Notes: generated by a model from the letters alone, not told the origin. A stretch of DNA of 32,997 nt from Anaerolineales bacterium (GCA_020432765.1 JAGRDI010000205.1:1-32997), one strand, 5' to 3'; positions 15,607 to 24,423 are shown, counted from the stretch's first letter. Numbers and translations: made by a program.

Positions 15607-15882
15607 ATGACCAAAGAGAAAAAAGAGTTGGCCGGTGTCAAACTTTTTAATCAGAAACCCACGTTGTTAAAACAAGAAGAGTTATACAAATGGGTGATCT
15701 GGCAATTTCCTAAACAGCGTGAAGGAGGTCTTTGTGGTGCCGTGCATCCGCCAATTGCTGAATTTGGCTGGCTGCCAGCTATTATTCTTGTTGACAAGAA
15801 GCGGGTGCGAGTTTATGGACATATTGATGAACCCTTTTCTTTGCCGGAAACGGCCGTGGAGTATTTTAACAAAAGTGGCTGA
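15607..15882 (+). CDS. Hypothetical protein, 91 aa
   Basis: I do not recognise this family. It begins one base after the HAD stop (ATG 15607), with GGGG a few bases upstream, so it is probably translationally coupled. The frame is open further upstream to 15283, but that part overlaps the HAD gene and is a shadow. The protein is basic at the N terminus (MTKEKKELAG), then mixed alpha/beta with many aromatic residues (LYKWVIWQFPKQ, FGWLPAIILVDKKRVRVYG). A rapid beta segment ILVDKKRVRVYGHI suggests a small beta-rich fold. It carries one ACGGCCGT copy in the TAV frame, like its neighbours, which supports it as a native gene. Confidence 0.7.
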   Translation: MTKEKKELAGVKLFNQKPTLLKQEELYKWVIWQFPKQREGGLCGAVHPPIAEFGWLPAIILVDKKRVRVYGHIDEPFSLPETAVEYFNKSG

Positions 15883-15913
15883 ACAAGTTCCCTCGTTCAA
15901 CCACTAATCGAAT

Positions 15914-17173
15914 TTAGATAACTGTTCCATCTGGGATGATCGCATTTTTGGGAATAATAATTAAACCATCGCGTGCGACCCAATTTTCCTCCTCGTTATC
16001 TTCCCGATCTGGAATTGAGCGAATAGTTACATTTGCCCCAATACGCGCATTTTTATCGATAATCGCTGCTTTGATGACTGAATTTGAACCAATTCCAATG
16101 TCCGGAATGCCAGCTTCCCGATTTTGCTGACGATCTTGATCCGTTTCAAGATAATCTGCACCCATGATGATCGACTTTTGGATATTTGCTTCGGCACCGA
16201 TGATACTGCGTACCCCAACAACGGAGTCGTTAACAGTGGCACTGTTGATGATGCAGCCATCGGCAAGCATTACATTATGTAAACGAGCGTTGTGTATAAG
16301 TGAACCCGGTAGAAAGCGTGCGTGTGTATAAATAGGGAGGGAAGCATCATAAAAATCAAATGGCGGGTCTTCTGATGCCATATCCAAATTTACTTTGTAA
16401 AAACGTTGAATGGTACCAATGTCTTCCCAGTAACCGCTAAATTCGTACCCAAATACACGCTGATCGGCACGAATCGCGTTGGGAATTAGATCGCGGCCAA
16501 AATCATCCCCATGCGTGGCAAGTGCATCAAATAACGTTTCAGAATTAAATACATAAATACCCATTGAGGCCATATACGGCTTTTCTGGGTTACTGCCACT
16601 TTCGAAATCTGCCAATATAGATTCATCGCTGGTTTTTTCAATGAAGCTAGTGATTTGTCCATCTTCCCCTAATTTCAAGATACCTAAGCCTGAGACAACG
16701 TCACGTCCGACAGGCTGTACAGCGACCGTGATCGCGGCATTAGATTGAATGTGATAGTCTACAAATTTGCGATAATTCATGCGATATAAATGATCACCAG
16801 CTAGAATGAGCACATACTTCGTGCCTGCTTGTCGGATTTCGACGATCTGTTTGCGTACGGCATCGGCCGTTCCCTGGTACCAGTCACGGCTATTAATTGT
16901 TTGTTCAGCTGCTAGAATCTGAACCCAGCCAGATGTAAAAACATCGCGATGGTATGTATTCCAAATATGGCGGTGGAGAGACGCGGAATTGAATTGGGTA
17001 AGGATAGCAATCTTTTCAATGCCAGCATGCAGGCAGTTGCTCATTGGAATATCGATGAGCCGATATTTACCGGCCAAAGGTACGGCTGGTTTTGAACGTT
17101 CACTGGTTAATGGATAAAGGCGTGTCCCCTGACCACCACCAAGGATTAAACCTAAAACGTCTTTCATACTCAT
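15914..17173 (-). CDS. glgC: Glucose-1-phosphate adenylyltransferase (ADP-glucose pyrophosphorylase)
   Basis: This protein of 419 residues makes ADP-glucose from glucose-1-phosphate and ATP, the committed step of glycogen synthesis. The N-terminal nucleotidyltransferase has LILGGGQGTRLYPLT, then RSKPAVPLAGKYRLIDIPMSN; WYQGTADAVR and AGDHLYRMNY follow, all typical of GlgC. The C-terminal third is a left-handed beta-helix of hexapeptide-like repeats (IINSATVNDSVVGVRSIIGAEANIQKS). AAGGGG lies 7 bases before the ATG at 17173. It stands alone, with no glgA or glgB in the window. GlgCs are usually allosteric (fructose-1,6-bisphosphate, AMP and others); the effector cannot be read here. Confidence 0.96.
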   Translation of the reverse strand: MSMKDVLGLILGGGQGTRLYPLTSERSKPAVPLAGKYRLIDIPMSNCLHAGIEKIAILTQFNSASLHRHIWNTYHRDVFTSGWVQILAAEQTINSRDWYQGTADAVRKQIVEIRQAGTKYVLILAGDHLYRMNYRKFVDYHIQSNAAITVAVQPVGRDVVSGLGILKLGEDGQITSFIEKTSDESILADFESGSNPEKPYMASMGIYVFNSETLFDALATHGDDFGRDLIPNAIRADQRVFGYEFSGYWEDIGTIQRFYKVNLDMASEDPPFDFYDASLPIYTHARFLPGSLIHNARLHNVMLADGCIINSATVNDSVVGVRSIIGAEANIQKSIIMGADYLETDQDRQQNREAGIPDIGIGSNSVIKAAIIDKNARIGANVTIRSIPDREDNEEENWVARDGLIIIPKNAIIPDGTVI

Positions 17174-17353
17174 GAGTTTTCCCCTTTTTCGAAGTTCAAC
17201 TTCATTTTTGATATTGTTATTAATAAATTTGCAAGGCTCCGGCGCTTACTTTTTGCTTTGACTATTATAATACCTCTCAACGGATGTTTTTGCCATTGGC
17301 AGTTTATTTGTGCCCATGTTATCATCTGCCGCGTTTGAAATCGAAATGAATCT

Positions 17354-17409
17354 ACCACAAAGAGTGTCGTTACTAGAATATGACTTCGTGTGCTTTGAGG
17401 CTTTGTGGT
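17354..17409. repeat. Intergenic inverted repeat ACCACAAAG/CTTTGTGGT
   Basis: ACCACAAAG (17354-17362) and CTTTGTGGT (17401-17409) are perfect 9-bp arms 38 bases apart, located between divergent glgC and the 144-aa gene and ending 17 bases before the latter's ATG. The arms closely resemble the outer arms of the 13676-13845 element. Confidence 0.6.
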
Positions 17410-17426
17410 GAAAACGGATATATTAA

Positions 17427-17861
17427 ATGAGTCGAGTAATAAATACTGATAGTCCCACCAAACGACGTAACCGCAGTCGGCGCACAATTGCCGAACTGCT
17501 GCGACGTTTGAGCATGAAGGCCACTATTGATAACGATGCTAAAGATATGGCAGCCACGATTGTATATGCACTGCGTGAGATTGAGGATGGCATCGAGCAA
17601 ACGGTAAGCGCATGGGAGAAACGCGACTATTGGATGAAAGCGGAACGTTTTAGTCGTGATTGGGATTGGGTTCAGGAAACGGCCGTGAATTTTGAAGATG
17701 TTTTGCGTCATGAAGCGTGGGATTTGTTGCCGGAATTGTTAGCTGATTTATTTCCGCGTTTCGCCGATATTCAAATTAAATCCATGACACGTAAACCAGA
17801 CACCTGGCAGGGTGCTTACGTTCTTTTGATGGCAGAACCGCCAACGGAATTGCCCTGGTGA
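17427..17861 (+). CDS. Conserved-looking hypothetical protein, 144 aa
   Basis: I do not recognise a named family. The N terminus is strongly basic (KRRNRSRRTIAELLRRLSMK), followed by helical acidic/aromatic segments (ALREIEDGIEQTVSAWEKRDYWMKAERFSRDW) and a C-terminal part ending AYVLLMAEPPTELPW. No signal peptide or membrane helix is seen. The basic start could bind nucleic acid or membrane phosphates; this is only a guess. It ends 4 bases before the first esterase gene, so it is probably co-transcribed with the two esterases. It has normal codon use and one ACGGCCGT copy, like its neighbours. Confidence 0.75.
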   Translation: MSRVINTDSPTKRRNRSRRTIAELLRRLSMKATIDNDAKDMAATIVYALREIEDGIEQTVSAWEKRDYWMKAERFSRDWDWVQETAVNFEDVLRHEAWDLLPELLADLFPRFADIQIKSMTRKPDTWQGAYVLLMAEPPTELPW

Positions 17862-17865
17862 TTTG

Positions 17866-18921
17866 ATGTGTAGGCGAACGGGTTGGATCTATTTTGCTGT
17901 GTGTGTGTGCGCATTTTGGAGTTTGATCAGTTGTACATCTGCTTTGCCCGGCACAGGCGGACAATCTGTATTTCCGCCTACAAGTACAACGCCGCAAGTT
18001 GTATCAAACGGGCAATCACAAACCCAGGTACTTACAGAAATACCTCTTCCTACCGCTGCACCGGACTTAAAGGAAATCAACCAATTATTCCCCTTTTTAT
18101 TTCCAACTCAAACTGCAACAGCAACGGCCGTTCCTACTCTCATCCCACTACCTTCTGCAACCCCCAAACGTTGTGCCACTCCTGGCCAAATGGTGACTGG
18201 TGCGATTGACAGCACGAATCCATATGCAGGCAGCATCGCTTATCGTGTTTACTTGCCACCTTGCTATGGTGCAGACGGCCGTTTCTATCCTACACTCTAC
18301 ATGCTGCCCGGCAACATTCATACCGACGCGATTTGGGATGAGCTTGGTATGGACGAAACGGCCGAAGCTGCTATTCTCAACAACACGATGCCCCCATTTA
18401 TAATTGTGATGGTTTCTGGCGGCTGGTTAGCTGATAACACTTCTGGCGGTGTTGGTTCTTACGAACAATTTTTTATGGAAGAACTAATCCCGGCCATTGA
18501 AAAGGCCTATTGTGCCTGGCCGGATAGGAGCGGTAGGGCGTTGGGTGGCATGTCACGTGGCGGATATTGGGCTTTGGAACTTGCCTTCCAATATCCTGAC
18601 CAATTTGGCAGTGTTGGCGGGCATAGCGCCTCACTCTATGATTTTTACGCTGGACCCGAAATAAATCCGCAATTCACTGGTGTGAATAATGCGTTAGGTG
18701 ATTTGCGAATCTATTTTGATATTGGTGAAAATGATGGTTACATGCCTAACATCCGCAGATTACATGAAGAAATGAGTGCGGCGGGCGTTGCGCATGAATG
18801 GGTCGTCAACGCTGGTTACCACGAAGATGCGTATTGGCGTGCACATACACCTGAATACCTGGCCTGGTATACAGCCCCATGGTCACGCGACCGCAATACG
18901 TATCCGCTTTGTGAGCAATGA
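17866..18921 (+). CDS. Lipoprotein esterase (PF00756-type alpha/beta hydrolase), first of a tandem pair
   Basis: The protein is 351 residues from the ATG at 17866 (a TTG directly before it is in frame). A lipoprotein signal ends in LISC (Cys23), followed by a Thr/Pro-rich spacer to about residue 100. The enzyme domain is of the esterase D / Fes type: YRVYLPPCYG, then YPTLYMLPGN, the nucleophile Ser in GGMSRGGYW, an Asp in FDIGENDG and a His in NAGYHEDAYW. Likely substrates are esters or acylated polysaccharides at the cell surface; the specificity is unknown. Several Cys residues are shared with the next gene (PPCYG, AYCAWP, YPLC), which suggests disulphides outside the cell. The stop overlaps the next ATG as ATGA. 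Confidence 0.88.
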   Translation: MCRRTGWIYFAVCVCAFWSLISCTSALPGTGGQSVFPPTSTTPQVVSNGQSQTQVLTEIPLPTAAPDLKEINQLFPFLFPTQTATATAVPTLIPLPSATPKRCATPGQMVTGAIDSTNPYAGSIAYRVYLPPCYGADGRFYPTLYMLPGNIHTDAIWDELGMDETAEAAILNNTMPPFIIVMVSGGWLADNTSGGVGSYEQFFMEELIPAIEKAYCAWPDRSGRALGGMSRGGYWALELAFQYPDQFGSVGGHSASLYDFYAGPEINPQFTGVNNALGDLRIYFDIGENDGYMPNIRRLHEEMSAAGVAHEWVVNAGYHEDAYWRAHTPEYLAWYTAPWSRDRNTYPLCEQ

Positions 18922-19985
18922 ATTCGATTTTGAAAAGTAAACAAAGCCTGGGGTTATTCCTATTGGTTTGTGGCATTATGTTATTTACAAGCTGCACAAA
19001 TGCCAATGTAGAATTGGCAAAGAGTGGCATCGCAGCCGCGACGACGGCAACTTTTATGCCACAGTTATCACTTTCTGCAACCTTGACACCAGTCCCACTT
19101 AGCCCCACTCCACTCGATATCACTTTGACACCCCTTTTCGACTTTGTTTTTCCGACGGCAACTGCAACACCTACCGTCATGCCCACATTAACCTCGACAC
19201 CTTTACCGCCCTGCACAGAGCCTGGCCACCTAACTGATGGAGTCGTGACATCTACATTGACCAAGGGGGGTGACATGGCTTATCGAATTTATTTGCCACC
19301 ATGTTATGGGCGTGACGGCCGTAGTTATCCCACACTCTACATGATCGCTGGCAACAATCAAGCTGCCGGTATTTGGGATTATTTGGGTTTGGATGAAGCC
19401 GCCGAGGAAGCGGTGTTGAAAGGGGAGATTCCACCTTATATTATTGTCATGGTTTCCAGCGGGTTACTGGCACTTACAACCAATGGTGGTCCAGGTTCCT
19501 ATGAACAATTTTTTATGGATGAGCTAATCCCCACGATTGAAGCTGATTATTGCGCCTGGCCTGATTCTACCGGTCGTGCGTTGGGTGGACTTTCGCGTGG
19601 CGGGTATTGGTCGTTGGAGATCGCCTTCCGTCATCCGGAGGAATTTGCCGGTGTTGGCGGACATAGTTCCTCATTATATGATTATTCGGCTGAACCAGAT
19701 GTCAATCCGCAATTTACTGGAGTGAACAATGAGTTGGGTGAGTTGCGTGTTTACATGGACATCGGCGAACAAGATATTGGCATTTATAACACACGCAAGC
19801 TGCATGAGGATATGGAGACGGCCGGTGTTGCACATGAGTGGGTTCTCAATCCAGGTTTACATGATCATCCCTATTGGCGTACCCATGTAAGCGATTACGT
19901 CGCCTGGTATGGCAGCCTTTGGTCGCATGATCGCGGTGCTTATCCACTATGCGATAAACCGGCGCCTGATGATTTCCAAAAGTAA
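18918..19985 (+). CDS. Lipoprotein esterase (PF00756-type), second of a tandem pair
   Basis: This is a 355-residue paralogue of the preceding gene; the hydrolase domains align over their whole length without large gaps. The lipobox is LFTSC (Cys26), followed by a Thr/Pro spacer (TPVPLSPTPLDITLTP). The catalytic set is preserved: Ser in GGLSRGGYW, Asp in MDIGEQD and His in NPGLHDHPYW. The two copies differ most in the signal and linker and near the loop VSSGLLALTTNGG. The ATGA overlap with the first copy points to coupled translation and tandem duplication. The C-terminal tail (KPAPDDFQK) is longer than in the first copy. Differing substrates are possible but not shown. Confidence 0.88.
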   Translation: MNSILKSKQSLGLFLLVCGIMLFTSCTNANVELAKSGIAAATTATFMPQLSLSATLTPVPLSPTPLDITLTPLFDFVFPTATATPTVMPTLTSTPLPPCTEPGHLTDGVVTSTLTKGGDMAYRIYLPPCYGRDGRSYPTLYMIAGNNQAAGIWDYLGLDEAAEEAVLKGEIPPYIIVMVSSGLLALTTNGGPGSYEQFFMDELIPTIEADYCAWPDSTGRALGGLSRGGYWSLEIAFRHPEEFAGVGGHSSSLYDYSAEPDVNPQFTGVNNELGELRVYMDIGEQDIGIYNTRKLHEDMETAGVAHEWVLNPGLHDHPYWRTHVSDYVAWYGSLWSHDRGAYPLCDKPAPDDFQK

Positions 19986-20047
19986 AAAAGGCCACTAATT
20001 TTTCTGCGACCCTCCGTGTACCGCTTGTCACCTGAATGGTTACAAAA

Positions 20048-21118
20048 TTAATTGCGCTTATCTGTTCGCTTGCTGTACCAAATCAAAACTACAAAAATCA
20101 ACGCATACACCCCAATCCATAAAAGCAGTTTTGCTAGTTGTGATGGCACAAGTATGGCAATTAGACCGAATACGGCCGTTACCACATAATATCCCACCAC
20201 AATTGTGCGCGTAGGCACGCCTTGATCCGCCAGCCGAAAATGCAAATGTCCCCGATCCCCAACCAATGGGTTTTGGCCACGGCGCACACGCGAAATAATT
20301 TGCCAGGCTACATCAATAATGGGTACAGCCAAAACCAACAATGCTGTCGATAATTTTGCAGGTGACAATATCGACAATGTCGCCATTTGGTAGCCAATCA
20401 TATAAGCGCCTGCGGAACCAAGGAAAATACGAGCTGGGGCAAAGTTAAAAGGTAAAAAACCAAGCAGCGCAGCGGCTAAAACGAGGGGGAATAGGGCAAC
20501 GGCCGTTTGTCCCAAGCGGTAACTGTGCCAGGCAAACAACAATGCTGCAATCAAGGCCACGCCTGCTGCTAAGCCGTCCAGGCCATCCAGCCAGTTGATC
20601 GCGTTGATCATGCCTACGACCCAAAATAGTGTAAATAGAAGCGCCAAGGGCCGCCACAGCCAGACCAGATTACCATCAAGTGTCATAAACCAGGCGAAGG
20701 GAGGCATTGTCCAAAGTGCCACTGCTCCGGCCGGTGTTGTAAAAACTTCGATGAAAATGATGTGGCTCATGGCAATGACTGCCGCCACAATTTGAATGCC
20801 AAACTGCATCCAGGGCTTCAAATCATACCAATCATCTAGTAACCCACCAAACACAATCACAAGCGTTCCCATCACAACGCCGCGCAATCGGATGATGTCA
20901 TTGGTTTGGTCGGGTGGCAGCAGCCAATAGATTAACCCAATGCCGACCAGCCATGCCAAAACTAAAGCCAATCCCCCTAATTTTGGCATCGCTTCCGCAT
21001 GTTTGCGGCGTCCGCCCGGTGCCGCCACCACACCCCAGCGTAAAGATAGCCGCCGGGCCAGCGGTGTGATCAACAATCCACTCAAAAATGTGACGGCAAA
21101 AACCAGATAAAAGGGCAT
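20048..21118 (-). CDS. MraY/WecA-family glycosyl-phosphate transferase with altered catalytic motif
   Basis: The protein has 356 residues and about ten membrane helices. The family attaches a sugar-1-phosphate from a UDP-sugar to undecaprenyl phosphate, starting peptidoglycan, O-antigen or teichoic-type polymers. Conserved parts are APGGRRKHAEAMPKLGG (33-49), GGLLDDWYDLKP (D95, D96) and NWLDGLDGLAAG (175-186). The next motif should be F(M/L)GDxGS, whose Asp binds Mg2+ in MraY. Here it is IFLGSAGAY with Ser235 in the Asp position. The later HIHHRL-type motif reads HLHFRL. The codon is TCC, two changes from an Asp codon, so a single-base error does not explain it. It may be a diverged, differently acting or inactive member. 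It lies downstream of upp with a hairpin between. Confidence 0.85.
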   Translation of the reverse strand: MPFYLVFAVTFLSGLLITPLARRLSLRWGVVAAPGGRRKHAEAMPKLGGLALVLAWLVGIGLIYWLLPPDQTNDIIRLRGVVMGTLVIVFGGLLDDWYDLKPWMQFGIQIVAAVIAMSHIIFIEVFTTPAGAVALWTMPPFAWFMTLDGNLVWLWRPLALLFTLFWVVGMINAINWLDGLDGLAAGVALIAALLFAWHSYRLGQTAVALFPLVLAAALLGFLPFNFAPARIFLGSAGAYMIGYQMATLSILSPAKLSTALLVLAVPIIDVAWQIISRVRRGQNPLVGDRGHLHFRLADQGVPTRTIVVGYYVVTAVFGLIAILVPSQLAKLLLWIGVYALIFVVLIWYSKRTDKRN

Positions 21119-21139
21119 AGATCAATAAAAAAGACTTTG

Positions 21140-21185
21140 ACACGGATAAAAAGAAACACGAATGAAAATAGTTCCTTATCCGTGT
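21140..21185 (-). terminator. Hairpin between upp and the MraY/WecA-like gene
   Basis: ACACGGATAA (21140-21149) and TTATCCGTGT (21176-21185) form a perfect 10-bp stem. On the minus strand it lies about 20 bases after the upp stop, and a T-rich tract (CTTTTTT) follows a few bases later. It may partly terminate upp transcription. Confidence 0.55.
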
Positions 21186-21205
21186 TTTACAATTTCACAG
21201 CTTTA

Positions 21206-21826
21206 TTACGCGGTTCCGAATTGGCGGTCACCGGCATCGCCAAGACCGGGCACGATATACCCAATGTCGTTGAGACTATCATCAATTTTTGCAACATGAA
21301 TGGCGACATCTGGATGGGCACTGTGTAAGGTTTCGACGCCTTCAGGTGCCGCCAAAATACCTACAAATTTGATGCGTTCTGCGCCCCATTTTTTAAGGAT
21401 GTCTATTGTCGCAACGGCCGAACCCCCAGTTGCCAGCATCGGATCCAAAACCAGACAAACCTCAACCGTTGGGCTGGTGGGTAGTTTGTTGTAATAAGAG
21501 ACTGGTTTTAAGGTGCGTTCGTCGCGATAAAGCCCGATATGCCAGACTTCTGAACTGGGCATCATTTCCCAAATCCCCTCGACCATACCCAAACCCGCAC
21601 GCAAAACCGGAATAAGACCGATTTTATCGACTAATTCTTTACCATTGGCAGCACCCATGGGTGTTTCCACCATAACATCCTTTAGACCTAAATCAGATGT
21701 CGCTTCATAACAAAGTAACATCGCCAACTCACGTATTAATTCCCGAAATTTCTTTGGCTCGGTAGTTACATTGCGTAACAATGTTAATTTATGTTTTACC
21801 AGGGGGTGCTGTGACTCAAATACCAT
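21206..21826 (-). CDS. upp: Uracil phosphoribosyltransferase
   Basis: This protein of 206 residues salvages uracil by joining it to PRPP to make UMP. The PRPP loop is [17 protein letters not shown], and the uracil-binding end is [17 protein letters not shown], both family hallmarks; VPVLRAG-type wording is present as [11 protein letters not shown] start at the ATG 21826 because AAGGAG lies 8 bases before it; the frame opens with a TTG at 21832, which is rejected. The MraY/WecA-like gene follows on the same strand, but a hairpin separates them. In many bacteria upp is paired with a uracil permease; none is seen here. Confidence 0.96.
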   Translation of the reverse strand: MVFESQHPLVKHKLTLLRNVTTEPKKFRELIRELAMLLCYEATSDLGLKDVMVETPMGAANGKELVDKIGLIPVLRAGLGMVEGIWEMMPSSEVWHIGLYRDERTLKPVSYYNKLPTSPTVEVCLVLDPMLATGGSAVATIDILKKWGAERIKFVGILAAPEGVETLHSAHPDVAIHVAKIDDSLNDIGYIVPGLGDAGDRQFGTA

Positions 21827-21845
21827 CCTCAATTCTCCTTTGGGT

Positions 21846-21905
21846 TTACCACAGAGAGCAGCGAGGGCACAGAGAATGCTCCGCGCTCCCGCGCCTCCGC
21901 AGTTT
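21846..21905. repeat. ACCACAGAG-type degenerate repeat upstream of upp
   Basis: The gap between divergent upp and ruvB holds ACCACAGAGAGCAGCGAGGG, then GCACAGAG, and a CGC-rich run (CTCCGCGCTCCCGCGCCTC). The wording matches the ACCACAGAGA arm at 13676 and a weaker copy near 6071-6105 (GCAGAGGACGCGGAGGAAGC). I see no coding potential. Confidence 0.5.
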
Positions 21906-21952
21906 CATTGTTGTTGTGGGCGATCACCCAAATCGTTATCTCAAGTTACCAT

Positions 21953-21981
21953 TTTACCTGAGGCTGTGCGTATCGTATAAT
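21953..21981 (+). promoter_or_regulatory. ruvB promoter (TTTACC-N17-TATAAT)
   Basis: TTTACC (21953-21958) and a perfect TATAAT (21976-21981) are separated by 17 bases. The predicted start is near 21988, giving a leader of about 28 bases before the ruvB ATG. Confidence 0.6.
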
Positions 21982-22015
21982 CCCACGCAAATAAACGGAT
22001 GGCAATAGACGAAAT

Positions 22016-23083
22016 ATGAGCGATAAACCCACGCCTAACAGACATATCGCCCCACAGCAGAAAAGTGGTGATAAAAAACTTGATGGATTGATGCGGCCAC
22101 AGAGTCTGTCTGATTTTACCGGACAAGAGAAATTGAAGGCCAATTTGTCGATTTTGATAGAAGCCGCCCAGGCGCGCAAGGAACCGTTGGATCACGTCCT
22201 CTTTCACGGGCCGCCTGGTTTGGGGAAGACGACATTGGCACAGGTTGTGGCCAATGAAATGAGTGTCAATATTCGTAACACAGCAGGTCCGGCGATTGAA
22301 CGGGCTGGTGATTTGGCAGCAATACTGACCAATCTGCGTGCCGGCGATATTTTGTTTATTGACGAGGTACACCGTTTAGGGCGTGCTGTTGAAGAGATTC
22401 TCTATCCTGCTATGGAAGATTTTGTGCTGGATATTATCGTCGGGAAAGGGCCAGGTGCGAAAAATGTGCGCCTGAAGCTGCCACGTTTTACCGTGGTGGG
22501 GGCCACAACCCGGCTGGCTTTACTGACTGCACCACTGCGGGCGCGTTTTGGGGCTGTCTATCGCATGGATTTCTACGAACTGCCGGCAGTTGAAGCGATT
22601 GTCGTTCGTGGAGCTGGTATTTTAGGGGTTCCGATCGAACCGGCCGGCGCTGAGGAGATTGCCTTACGTTCGCGGGGTACGCCGCGAGTGGGGCTGCGGT
22701 TGCTGCGGCGTGTGCGTGATTATGCGCAGGTGCGTGCGGATGGATTGATTACAAAGGAAACGGCCGTTGCTGCTCTAGACCTGCTCGAAATTGACCGCCT
22801 GGGACTTGACGACCTCGACCGGCGAGTATTAAAAGCGATCATTGAAAAATTTGGTGGTGGTCCAGTTGGTTTGGATACGATTGGCGCGTCCATTAGCGAA
22901 GAATCTGACACGATTATGGATGTGGTTGAACCTTATTTGCTGCAACTAGGATTCATTGAACGTACTTCACGTGGTCGAATGGCCACTCCCCACGCCTATG
23001 TCCACCTGGGCATTCCACTACCGCAGCAGCCCCCGCTTTCTATTCCCAATCAACCAGGCTTATTCGATTTGAGCGAGGATTAG
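22016..23083 (+). CDS. ruvB: Holliday junction branch-migration ATPase RuvB
   Basis: This AAA+ motor of 355 residues drives branch migration with RuvA. Walker A is GPPGLGKTT (65-73), Walker B with sensor is [10 protein letters not shown] (113-122), and sensor 1 is VVGATTR. The arginine-finger region (APLRARFG) and the winged-helix C-terminal part ([17 protein letters not shown]) are all in place. A short Pro-rich C-terminal tail ([22 protein letters not shown]) goes beyond the usual end. PNQPGLFDL resembles a clamp-binding-type peptide (QxxLF), but this may be chance. A promoter lies directly upstream. ruvA and ruvC are not in the window; queA follows after 231 bp, a neighbour often seen beside ruv genes. 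Confidence 0.97.
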   Translation: MSDKPTPNRHIAPQQKSGDKKLDGLMRPQSLSDFTGQEKLKANLSILIEAAQARKEPLDHVLFHGPPGLGKTTLAQVVANEMSVNIRNTAGPAIERAGDLAAILTNLRAGDILFIDEVHRLGRAVEEILYPAMEDFVLDIIVGKGPGAKNVRLKLPRFTVVGATTRLALLTAPLRARFGAVYRMDFYELPAVEAIVVRGAGILGVPIEPAGAEEIALRSRGTPRVGLRLLRRVRDYAQVRADGLITKETAVAALDLLEIDRLGLDDLDRRVLKAIIEKFGGGPVGLDTIGASISEESDTIMDVVEPYLLQLGFIERTSRGRMATPHAYVHLGIPLPQQPPLSIPNQPGLFDLSED

Positions 23084-23314
23084 GCAGTTAGTTTGACCAT
23101 ATAGTAGGTATACATAATGTGCAGCCAATTTGCGTCCATTCTGAAAAGAGATTAAATATTTTGGTTTGAGCAGCATTTGGCACAATTATTTTGTGTATGA
23201 GTGAGGCATCAAGCGTCAAACAACTAATCATATTGTCATTCCTGAGCTGCTTTGAATGCTTGCTAAACTTATATAAACCCTGAATCGTTGAAAATGAGTG
23301 CTAGAATTAGGTTG
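23084..23314 (+). other. Intergenic region between ruvB and queA
   Basis: The region is AT-rich, about 231 bp, with no open frame or clear hairpin. A TTGACC near 23095 has only a poor TAATGT at 16 bases, and a TATATAAA near 23273 lacks a -35. I see no promoter I would call, though one for queA should be here. Confidence 0.4.
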
Positions 23315-24418
23315 ATGAAAACACAAGATTTTGATTATGAATTACCACAAGAACGGATCGCACAACGGCCGTTGCCCCAAAGAGATGCATCGCGCTTAAT
23401 GGTAGTGGGTCGCGAAAACGGCCGTATTGCGCATAAACAATTTACAGATTTTCTCGATTATGTCAACTCTGGCGATGTTTTAGTCGTCAATAACAGCCGT
23501 GTGCTTCCGGCACGTTTATTTGGCCGCAAAGCCACCGGTGGTAGAGTTGAGATTTTGCTGCTCAAACAATTGACTTCAACTTGTTGGCAAGTTTTGGTCG
23601 GTGGGCGCAAATTGGTCGAAGGATCACAAATACAGCTAGAGAATCAAGATGGAACGCTTTCACAGATTTTGGCTGAGGTAACGGCCGTACTTGCCGGCTC
23701 TCAACGCGAAATCAGTTTTAGCCAGCCACTAGATGATGTCTTGGATGAATTGGGACATACTCCTTTGCCACCTTACATTCATGAGCCATTGGCAGATGGC
23801 GAACGCTATCAGACCATTTACTCACGCCCGTTGGGTTCTGCGGCTGCTCCCACGGCAGGTTTGCATTTTACGGCTGGTTTATTGATTGAGTTACGCGCAA
23901 AGGGTGTGATTTTCGAGAGCTGCACTTTGCATATCGGCCTAGATACGTTCAAACCGGTGGCAACTGAAAATATTTTTGACCACCAGATACACAGTGAATG
24001 GGCCAGTTTGTCGCCAGAAAGCGCCAGGCGTATCAATGAAGCCAAATTAGCGGGTGGGCGATTACTTGCTGTGGGCACAACGGCCGTACGCACATTAGAA
24101 ACGGCCGCTTTACGTTCAGCTGGCATCAGCGGCACGTTGCAGAATATTAGCCAACGCGATGCGGCTGGCGAAACAAGCAGTATGTGTCCTTGGAAACCAG
24201 TTGCCGCTTTTGAAGGATCAACCGATCTTTACATAACGCCTGGCTATAAGTATCGGGCTGTGGATGCGATGATCACAAACTTCCATTTGCCGCAGTCGAG
24301 TTTGTTGATGTTGGTGTCTGCATTTATAGGGCGTGAGAGATTATTGGATGCATATGCAGCGGCCGTTGCTGAAAAATACCGCTTTTATTCCTTCGGCGAT
24401 GCAATGTTGATAATTTAA
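23315..24418 (+). CDS. queA: S-adenosylmethionine:tRNA ribosyltransferase-isomerase
   Basis: The protein has 367 residues from the ATG at 23315 (MKTQDFDYELPQERIAQRPL), slightly above the usual ~340-350. It adds the cyclopentene ring precursor to preQ1 at tRNA position 34 (queuosine pathway). Family motifs are DVLVVNNSRVLPARLFG, HTPLPPYI, AAPTAGLHFT, LHIGLDTFKPV, HSEW, LAVGTTAVRTLE, and near the end YRAVDAMITNFHLPQSSLLMLVSAF and YRFYSFGDAMLI. The frame opens at a TTG 23288, which I reject because the family begins at MKTQDFDY and AGG stands before 23315. No other queuosine gene is in the window. Five bases separate its stop from the next ATG. Confidence 0.97.
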   Translation: MKTQDFDYELPQERIAQRPLPQRDASRLMVVGRENGRIAHKQFTDFLDYVNSGDVLVVNNSRVLPARLFGRKATGGRVEILLLKQLTSTCWQVLVGGRKLVEGSQIQLENQDGTLSQILAEVTAVLAGSQREISFSQPLDDVLDELGHTPLPPYIHEPLADGERYQTIYSRPLGSAAAPTAGLHFTAGLLIELRAKGVIFESCTLHIGLDTFKPVATENIFDHQIHSEWASLSPESARRINEAKLAGGRLLAVGTTAVRTLETAALRSAGISGTLQNISQRDAAGETSSMCPWKPVAAFEGSTDLYITPGYKYRAVDAMITNFHLPQSSLLMLVSAFIGRERLLDAYAAAVAEKYRFYSFGDAMLII

Positions 24419-24423
24419 CTGTA

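Noticed and set aside
17170-17487. Minus-strand open frame of 105 codons upstream of glgC
   Set aside because: It covers the AT-rich upstream DNA and the ACCACAAAG repeat, lacks a ribosome site and shows no conserved pattern.
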